Shown here in pieces: positions 6,640 through 9,759 of a stretch of DNA of 9,759 bases. The position numbers and the translations under genes were made by a program. Location: NCBI GenBank assembly GCA_049316905.1, contig JBMOJH010000120.1, positions 1 to 9,759 of the forward strand, written 5' to 3'. The stretch comes from CAIPVR01 sp049316905 (GTDB taxonomy: Bacteria; Actinomycetota; Acidimicrobiia; Acidimicrobiales; Microtrichaceae). The stretch's first letter is position 1. Each line of letters opens with the position of its first letter. The notes beneath the pieces are model-generated. The model worked only from the letters and a program-made list of their open reading frames with translations, did no database searches and was not told the origin of the DNA.

Positions 6640-7905
6640 TCACCCCGTCGGGCGGGGTCGTCGGCGGTGGCGCTGGGCGCCCAGTCGTCGACCGCGGGGG
6701 CTGGTGATCGTGAAGCCGCCATCGGGGTCGACGACCATCGTCCATCCGCGGCGGTGCACCACACCGTGGTGGTGACGGCACAGCGAGGCCAGGAACTCGA
6801 TGTCGGTGGCACCACCGTCGGTGACCCGCACCACGTGGTGGAGGTCGCACCAGTTCGGCGGGGCGTCGCAGCCCGGGAACACGCAGCCGCCGTCGCGGGC
6901 ACGGGCCGCCCGACGCTGCGCAGGGCCGGCGAGGCGGGCCGTGCGACCGAGGCGGAGCGGGTCGCCGGTGGCCGGGTCGATGAGCAGCGGCGTGACCATG
7001 GCATCGCACAGGCGCGGCACGAGTTCGCCGGTGCCCACCCGCCGGCCCGAGCGGTCACGGGCGGAGGAATCCGGATGCGGGTGCGCCCGCGGGTCGGGCT
7101 CAGCGGCCAGTGCCGGGTGATCGACGGGGATCACCACCGTGAGGTCCGCGACGGTGGCTGCCGGGTCACCCGCGGCGGCACCGAGGCGGACGAGGTCCTC
7201 GAGTGCATCGGCGCGCAGTTGCGGTCGGGTGGGCGTGGGTAGGTCGCCGTGGGTGGCGCGGGCGACCTCGGCGTGCCGACGGAACAACCGGTCGGCGTGG
7301 GTGTCGAGCAGGTGCTCCACGGTGTTGGCCTGGTCGCCCACGAGTACGCCCCGGAGGTGGAGCGTGTCGCCCACCCGGCCCCAGGTCAACGATCGTCGCT
7401 CGGGCGCAGGGTCGTGGCCGCCGTCGGCATCGGCGTGCCGGGCGAGGGCCCGCACGTGGTCGGCCCACTCCTCGAACCGGCACAGGCCGGCGAGGGTGAC
7501 GAGTTCCTCCTGCGCCCCCGCGAGCACGTCGCGGACCCGGGGCGTGGCGGCGTCGACGACCACACGGGCGTGCTCCAGCGTGAGGCGCCCGTCGAACAGT
7601 GCCGCCGCCACGACCCCGAGGTGACGGAGCCCGCGGCCCACGCGCACCCGGCGACCGGCGTCGACACGGTCGAGCCCGTGGTGGGCCCCGAGCCAGTCCC
7701 GGGTGCGGTGCCCGAACCGGACGTCGCACACGCCCCGGCCCTCGAGCTCGGCGAGCGCAGCGACCTCCGCCGCATCGAGTGCCCGCCGGGCCGACTCCAG
7801 ACGCTCCACGGTCGCGAGGAGTTCGTCGTCACCGAGGCCGCGCAGTGCGGCCGGGTCGACAGGGGGCTGGCCCGGGCCCTGCGGAGGAGGCGGTGAATCG
7901 AACAT
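6640..7905 (-). CDS. DUF222 / HNH endonuclease (13E12-type) protein
   Basis: A 421-residue protein with an N-terminal, mostly helical DUF222 domain (about residues 20-280) and a C-terminal HNH nuclease domain (about 330-390). The HNH part shows CVFPGC (Cys341, Cys346), CDLHH (Cys353, His356, His357), the GGATD loop (364-368) and CRHHHGVVH (Cys376, His378-380, His384). This matches a zinc-braced HNH fold with an intact His pair. Such genes are abundant in actinobacteria and include the mycobacterial REP13E12 family; their cellular role is not settled, and the name nuclease rests on the motif. The ATG at 7905-7903 sits inside a LexA-box-like palindrome, which suggests SOS control. The N-terminus is proline-rich and the C-terminus is strongly basic (QRHRRRPRPTG), plausible for DNA contact. 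It is divergent from the PPOX gene, and the amidase gene follows 33 bp downstream. Confidence 0.92.
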   Translation of the reverse strand: MFDSPPPPQGPGQPPVDPAALRGLGDDELLATVERLESARRALDAAEVAALAELEGRGVCDVRFGHRTRDWLGAHHGLDRVDAGRRVRVGRGLRHLGVVAAALFDGRLTLEHARVVVDAATPRVRDVLAGAQEELVTLAGLCRFEEWADHVRALARHADADGGHDPAPERRSLTWGRVGDTLHLRGVLVGDQANTVEHLLDTHADRLFRRHAEVARATHGDLPTPTRPQLRADALEDLVRLGAAAGDPAATVADLTVVIPVDHPALAAEPDPRAHPHPDSSARDRSGRRVGTGELVPRLCDAMVTPLLIDPATGDPLRLGRTARLAGPAQRRAARARDGGCVFPGCDAPPNWCDLHHVVRVTDGGATDIEFLASLCRHHHGVVHRRGWTMVVDPDGGFTITSPRGRRLGAQRHRRRPRPTG

Positions 7906-7912
7906 GTGTTCG
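7899..7912. promoter_or_regulatory. LexA/SOS-box-like palindrome over the HNH gene start
   Basis: CGAACATGTGTTCG has perfect CGAAC and GTTCG arms around four bases, matching the actinobacterial SOS box CGAAC-N4-GTTCG. With the preceding T the left arm is the full TCGAAC. It covers the ATG (7903-7905 complement) and touches the predicted -10 at 7912-7917, so a bound repressor would block initiation. Several mycobacterial 13E12-family genes are reported LexA targets, which supports the reading. Confidence 0.7.
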
Positions 7913-7917
7913 TTCTA
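7912..7917 (-). promoter_or_regulatory. Putative -10 (TAGAAC) for HNH gene
   Basis: On the minus strand TAGAAC is followed by six bases and the ATG at 7905. It has T1 and A2 but lacks the final T. It abuts the LexA-like box, consistent with repression at the promoter. Confidence 0.4.
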
Positions 7918-7946
7918 GCGCGGGCGTGTGACACCGCTGCCCGTGC

Positions 7947-7952
7947 GAGGCT
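7947..7952 (+). promoter_or_regulatory. Weak -10-like GAGGCT before the PPOX gene
   Basis: GAGGCT plus GGCGGC stands directly before the ATG at 7959, the same layout as before the FAD oxidoreductase. The purine run GCGAGG might instead act as a poor Shine-Dalgarno. TGTGAC at 7926-7931 is a possible -35, at a short spacing. Confidence 0.25.
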
Positions 7953-7958
7953 GGCGGC

Positions 7959-8363
7959 ATGACCGATGCCGCCCCGTTCGACGACACCCGTTACGTGGCC
8001 CTCACCACCTTCCGGAGATCGGGCGAGGCGGTGACCACCCCGGTGTGGGTGGTGCCCCACGACGGTGGGTACGCGTGCACCACCGGAGCCGGTTCGGGGA
8101 AGCTGAAGCGTCTGCGCCACACCGCCCGCGTGGAACTCTCGGTGTGCGACGCACGGGGTCGCGTGGCCGAGGGGACGACCCGCTACGAGGGCACCGCACG
8201 GGTGGTGGAGGACCCGGAGGAACTCGGGCGGATCCGGAGCGCCGTGGCGCGCCGCTACGGCCTGCAGGCCCGGCTGCTCGACCTGTGGTCCTGCCTCGGG
8301 CGGCTCGTGGGCCGTTCCGCCGCGGAGTCCGCCGTGGCCTGGACGGTGGGCCCGACGCTCTGA
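7959..8363 (+). CDS. PPOX-class F420-dependent oxidoreductase family protein
   Basis: A 134-residue protein of the pyridoxamine-phosphate-oxidase-like split-barrel fold, resembling the short actinobacterial group typified by Rv2061c. The opening RYVALTTFRRSGEAVTTPVWVVP (residues 11-33) is the typical first barrel hairpin, followed by the GSGKLKRLRHTARVELSVCD segment (85-105 nt-scale equivalent, residues 45-64) and the EGTTRYEGTARVV strand pair. Members bind F420 or FMN as dimers and reduce or oxidise small molecules; the substrate here is unknown. Length is normal for the group, and no signal peptide or TM segment is present. It is divergent from the LexA-box-bearing HNH gene with only 53 bp between start codons, so a bound LexA could also affect it. 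It ends 6 bp before the encoded CCA of the opposing tRNA gene. Cofactor choice (F420 versus FMN) is inferred from family resemblance. Confidence 0.85.
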   Translation: MTDAAPFDDTRYVALTTFRRSGEAVTTPVWVVPHDGGYACTTGAGSGKLKRLRHTARVELSVCDARGRVAEGTTRYEGTARVVEDPEELGRIRSAVARRYGLQARLLDLWSCLGRLVGRSAAESAVAWTVGPTL

Positions 8364-8369
8364 GACCGG

Positions 8370-8445
8370 TGGCGCCCACGGCAGGATTCGAACCTGCGAC
8401 GCACGGTTTAGGAAACCGACGCTCTATCCCCTGAGCTACGTGGGC
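8370..8445 (-). tRNA. tRNA-Arg (anticodon CCT)
   Basis: Reading the minus strand gives a complete 73-nt cloverleaf plus CCA. The acceptor stem is GCCCACG/CGTGGGC with discriminator G73. The D arm is GCTC-AGGGGATA-GAGC. The anticodon stem pairs CGGT with ACCG, with a U-U mismatch at the outer position, around the loop TTCCTAA. The anticodon CCT reads AGG (arginine). The T arm is GCAGG-TTCGAAT-CCTGC. The 3' CCA appears to be encoded (complement of 8370-8372). The 3' end is only 6 bp from the end of the convergent PPOX gene. Confidence 0.97.
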
Positions 8446-8450
8446 GGGGA

Positions 8451-8471
8451 CCTCGGCGGATGACGCCGAGG
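8451..8471. other. Perfect 8-bp hairpin just 5' of the tRNA
   Basis: CCTCGGCG (8451-8458), a 5-base loop and CGCCGAGG (8464-8471) form a perfect stem. It lies 5 bp before the mature 5' end of the tRNA on the minus strand, so it would be in the precursor leader if transcription starts at the predicted promoter. There is no T tract on either strand, so a classic intrinsic terminator is unlikely. It may be a processing or leader structure. Confidence 0.5.
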
Positions 8472-8495
8472 ACTGTTCGTTGACTGATTCCCCCC

Positions 8496-8525
8496 ACACT
8501 GTGCCGGTTTCGGCGGTCGGGGCAA
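8496..8525 (-). promoter_or_regulatory. Possible tRNA promoter (TTGCCC, 18 bp, CAGTGT)
   Basis: On the minus strand TTGCCC (complement of 8520-8525) and CAGTGT (complement of 8496-8501) are separated by 18 bp. This would give a leader of roughly 40 nt containing the 8451-8471 hairpin. The -10 match is weak. Confidence 0.3.
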
Positions 8526-8542
8526 GCACCCGATGCCGTCGT

Positions 8543-8600
8543 GACCCACGGCGGGGCCCGTCGGGTCGAACGGCCGCGCACCGCCGGGCCGGGTGGCCCG
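8543..8600. terminator. Two GC-rich hairpins downstream of the macro-domain gene
   Basis: CGGGCC-GGGT-GGCCCG at 8585-8600 is a 6-bp stem that starts 7 bp after the macro gene's stop codon. GACCCACGG (8543-8551) pairs with CCGT-c-GGGTC (8558-8567) around a 6-base loop, with one bulge. Together they separate the macro gene from the tRNA promoter. Neither has a T tract, which is common for putative terminators in high-GC actinobacteria, so termination is inferred from position. Confidence 0.4.
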
Positions 8601-8607
8601 CCCGGGG

Positions 8608-9138
8608 TCACCCGGTCGATTCGAGCACCGAGTCGTAGACGGCACGCGAGCCGCCGTCGAAACAGACGAAGGTCACGGTCCGAACCAACGTCTCGACCGT
8701 GCGCACGGTGCCGATGGCGATGCGCGCGGCGGCGTCCGCGGGGTAGCCGTACACACCGGTCGAGATCGCGGGGAAGGCCACGGTGCCGGCGCCGACGCCG
8801 TCAGCCTCCTCGAGGGCACGGCGGTAGCAGGACGCGAGCAGGTCGGCCTCGCCGTGCTCACCGCCCCGCCATACCGGCCCGACGGTGTGGATCACCCAGT
8901 CGGCGGGGAGGCGGAAGCCGGGCGTGACCTTGGCCTCACCGGTGCGACAGCCCCCGAGCAGGCGGCAGGCGTCCACGAGCTCGCGGCCGGCGGCGCGGTG
9001 GATGGCGCCGTCGACGCCGCTGCCGCCGAGCAACGACGAGTTCGCCGCGTTCACGATGGCGTCCACCCGGAGTTCGGTGATGTCGCCGGTGACCACCTCG
9101 AGCCGCGGTGCGGCCCGGCCCTGCGCCGGTCGTTCCAT
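8608..9138 (-). CDS. Macro-domain ADP-ribosyl hydrolase (O-acetyl-ADP-ribose deacetylase type)
   Basis: A 176-residue stand-alone macro domain of the MacroD/YmdB type, which removes acetyl from O-acetyl-ADP-ribose and, in homologues, mono-ADP-ribose from acidic side chains. The visible signature residues are VVTGDIT (15-21) with Asp19 for adenine contact, IVNAAN (28-33) with Asn30 and Asn33, GGSGVDGAIH (38-47) with Asp43, and the phosphate loop AISTGVYGYP (124-133). Asn30-Asn33-Asp43 keep the spacing of the MacroD1 catalytic residues (Asn171, Asn174, Asp184), so activity is likely. The start at ATG 9138 is preferred: it begins 12 residues before the first strand, and TAACGT stands 7 nt before it. 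An in-frame ATG 27 bp further upstream would add nine residues and place that hexamer inside the gene. No sirtuin or ADP-ribosyltransferase gene is in view, so its substrate in this cell is unknown. Confidence 0.92.
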   Translation of the reverse strand: MERPAQGRAAPRLEVVTGDITELRVDAIVNAANSSLLGGSGVDGAIHRAAGRELVDACRLLGGCRTGEAKVTPGFRLPADWVIHTVGPVWRGGEHGEADLLASCYRRALEEADGVGAGTVAFPAISTGVYGYPADAAARIAIGTVRTVETLVRTVTFVCFDGGSRAVYDSVLESTG

Positions 9139-9145
9139 GGCGGCG

Positions 9146-9151
9146 ACGTTA
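9146..9151 (-). promoter_or_regulatory. Putative -10 (TAACGT) for leaderless macro-domain transcript
   Basis: On the minus strand TAACGT fits TANNNT and ends 7 nt before the ATG at 9138. The -35 zone 17 bp upstream falls on the inverted repeat at 9169-9181. Confidence 0.5.
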
Positions 9152-9168
9152 TCGATCCGGTCCATCTG

Positions 9169-9181
9169 CCGGACGGTCCGG
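9169..9181. repeat. Inverted repeat CCGGAC-N-GTCCGG at the macro gene promoter
   Basis: CCGGACGGTCCGG has perfect 6-bp arms around one base and overlaps the expected -35 of the macro gene. A related element, GTCCG-CAC-CGGAC, sits at 9282-9294 just before the STAS gene's ribosome binding site. In GC-rich DNA short palindromes arise by chance, so an operator role is tentative. Confidence 0.35.
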
Positions 9182-9295
9182 GGAACGCTCCGGCCGCGGT
9201 CGCCCGCGAGGTCGGGGTGCGGCCGACGTCACACCCGCGGCCGCATCCGGGGCGGTCCCCGTCGGCGAACCCAAGGGGAACGTCCGCACCGGACC

Positions 9296-9301
9296 AGGAG
9301 G
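9296..9301 (+). promoter_or_regulatory. Strong ribosome binding site (AGGAGG) for the STAS gene
   Basis: AGGAGG is a full anti-16S match 6 nt before the GTG at 9308, and it fixes that start codon. It contrasts with the neighbouring genes, which mostly lack such a site. A possible stem GTCCG/CGGAC (9282-9294) lies directly upstream. Confidence 0.8.
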
Positions 9302-9307
9302 CACACC

Positions 9308-9670
9308 GTGCAGCTGCTCGACCGTCCCACGACCGACAGCCCCGCCGCCGACCACGTGAACGCCGTGATCGAGGCCGACCTCGTGGACCTGGGTCCGGCC
9401 GGACGGATCGGCCGGGTGCTGGTGTCAGGCCCGGTGGACACCGACGGCGCCGTCCGCCTCGCGGAGGGCCTCGACCGGCTCGTCGCGGCGGGTGTGGATC
9501 GCATCGTCGTCGACGCCACTGATGCCCGCCTCGAGGCGCTCGACGCCTTCCGTGCCCTGGCCCGGGCCCGCCGCCGCCTCGAGGTGCGCGGCGGCACCAT
9601 GGTCCTCGACGGGCTCCGGCCCGCCGCCGAGGGCGTCATGGAGGCCACGGCGCGTCTCGACGCCGCCTGA
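9308..9670 (+). CDS. STAS-domain-like protein lacking the phosphoacceptor serine
   Basis: A 120-residue protein that reads as a degenerate STAS (anti-sigma-factor-antagonist-like) domain. The pattern VLVSGPVDTDGAVRLAEGL (37-55), RIVVDATDA (65-73), FRALARARRRLEVRGG (81-96) and a C-terminal helix follows the SpoIIAA layout. In an ungapped alignment the usual D-S-S-G (SpoIIAA 57-60) becomes Ala77-Leu78-Asp79-Ala80. The phosphorylated Ser58 position is thus Leu and the next Ser is Asp, so kinase/phosphatase switching as in SpoIIAA is not expected. The start is GTG, set by AGGAGG 6 nt upstream. No anti-sigma factor or sigma factor gene is visible nearby, although the following gene is only partly seen. 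It may be a constitutive partner-binding module or an MlaB-like relative. The fold assignment comes from pattern matching by eye and is less certain than the reading frame. Confidence 0.7.
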   Translation: MQLLDRPTTDSPAADHVNAVIEADLVDLGPAGRIGRVLVSGPVDTDGAVRLAEGLDRLVAAGVDRIVVDATDARLEALDAFRALARARRRLEVRGGTMVLDGLRPAAEGVMEATARLDAA

Positions 9671-9709
9671 CCGGCGCCCCCTCCCGCAACGACGCCCCGA
9701 CGTGGGCGT

Positions 9710-9715
9710 TACGGT
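9710..9715 (+). promoter_or_regulatory. Putative -10 (TACGGT) for the gene at the right edge
   Basis: This is the same hexamer as at the membrane protein and amidase genes. It ends 17 nt before the ATG at 9733, predicting a leader of roughly 10 nt that carries the purine-rich GAGGGGG. Confidence 0.4.
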
Positions 9716-9732
9716 GCGGGGCCGAGGGGGAC

Positions 9733-9759
9733 ATGGCCGACACCCGCATCACCGACACC
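9733..9759 (+). CDS. Start of an unidentified gene (first nine codons)
   Basis: The ATG at 9733 is preceded by GAGGGGG (9724-9730), a plausible ribosome binding site, and by the TACGGT element at 9710. The frame reads Met-Ala-Asp-Thr-Arg-Ile-Thr-Asp-Thr and is still open at the right edge. It begins 62 bp after the STAS gene on the same strand. Nine residues are too few to identify a family. Confidence 0.5.

Noticed and set aside
4888..7242. A very long open frame on the plus strand (784 codons)
   Set aside because: It lies mostly antisense to the amidase and HNH genes, which have complete family motifs. Its product is low-complexity Arg/Gly/His-rich sequence, typical of a shadow frame in GC-rich DNA.
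8370..8445. tRNA-Arg 3' end as an integration (att) site
   Set aside because: There is no integrase gene, no second copy of the tRNA 3' segment in the window, and no change of composition next to it.

Overview
The window looks like ordinary chromosome from a high-GC actinobacterium. G or C dominates third codon positions, GTG starts are frequent, and the gene families fit: a DUF222-HNH (13E12-type) nuclease, a PPOX-class F420-dependent oxidoreductase, and start codons that sit 6-7 bases after a -10-like hexamer. I favour Acidimicrobiia or a relative, but this is inference from style. There is no transposase, integrase, phage module or CRISPR array.

Layout, left to right. The window opens inside dabA (+), the zinc subunit of the DAB inorganic-carbon uptake system. 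Its 3' end overlaps tail-to-tail with a CrtI/PYROXD2-like FAD oxidoreductase gene (-). That gene diverges from a GH29 alpha-L-fucosidase gene (+) across a 105-bp region filled mostly by an imperfect inverted repeat of about 75 bp. A gene for a small unrecognised membrane protein (+) follows the fucosidase gene and converges on an amidase-signature hydrolase gene (-). Upstream of the amidase gene, on the same strand, is the DUF222-HNH gene, whose start codon lies inside a LexA/SOS-box-like palindrome. A small F420-type PPOX gene (+) diverges from it. Next come tRNA-Arg(CCT) (-) and a macro-domain ADP-ribosyl hydrolase gene (-), separated by a hairpin-rich spacer of about 160 bp. Last are a gene for a degenerate STAS-domain protein (+) and the first nine codons of another gene (+).

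These genes do not form one pathway. Most are single-gene units, each with its own apparent promoter. The most informative signals are regulatory: a LexA-type box on the nuclease start, a long palindrome reaching both predicted -35 regions of a divergent pair, and a recurring leaderless-promoter pattern (xAxxxT, 6-7 nt, start codon) at seven genes. The STAS gene instead has a strong AGGAGG ribosome binding site. I found no complete, undescribed multi-gene system. The leads worth testing are the LexA box, the 75-bp palindrome, the STAS protein without its phosphorylatable serine, and the unknown two-helix membrane protein.
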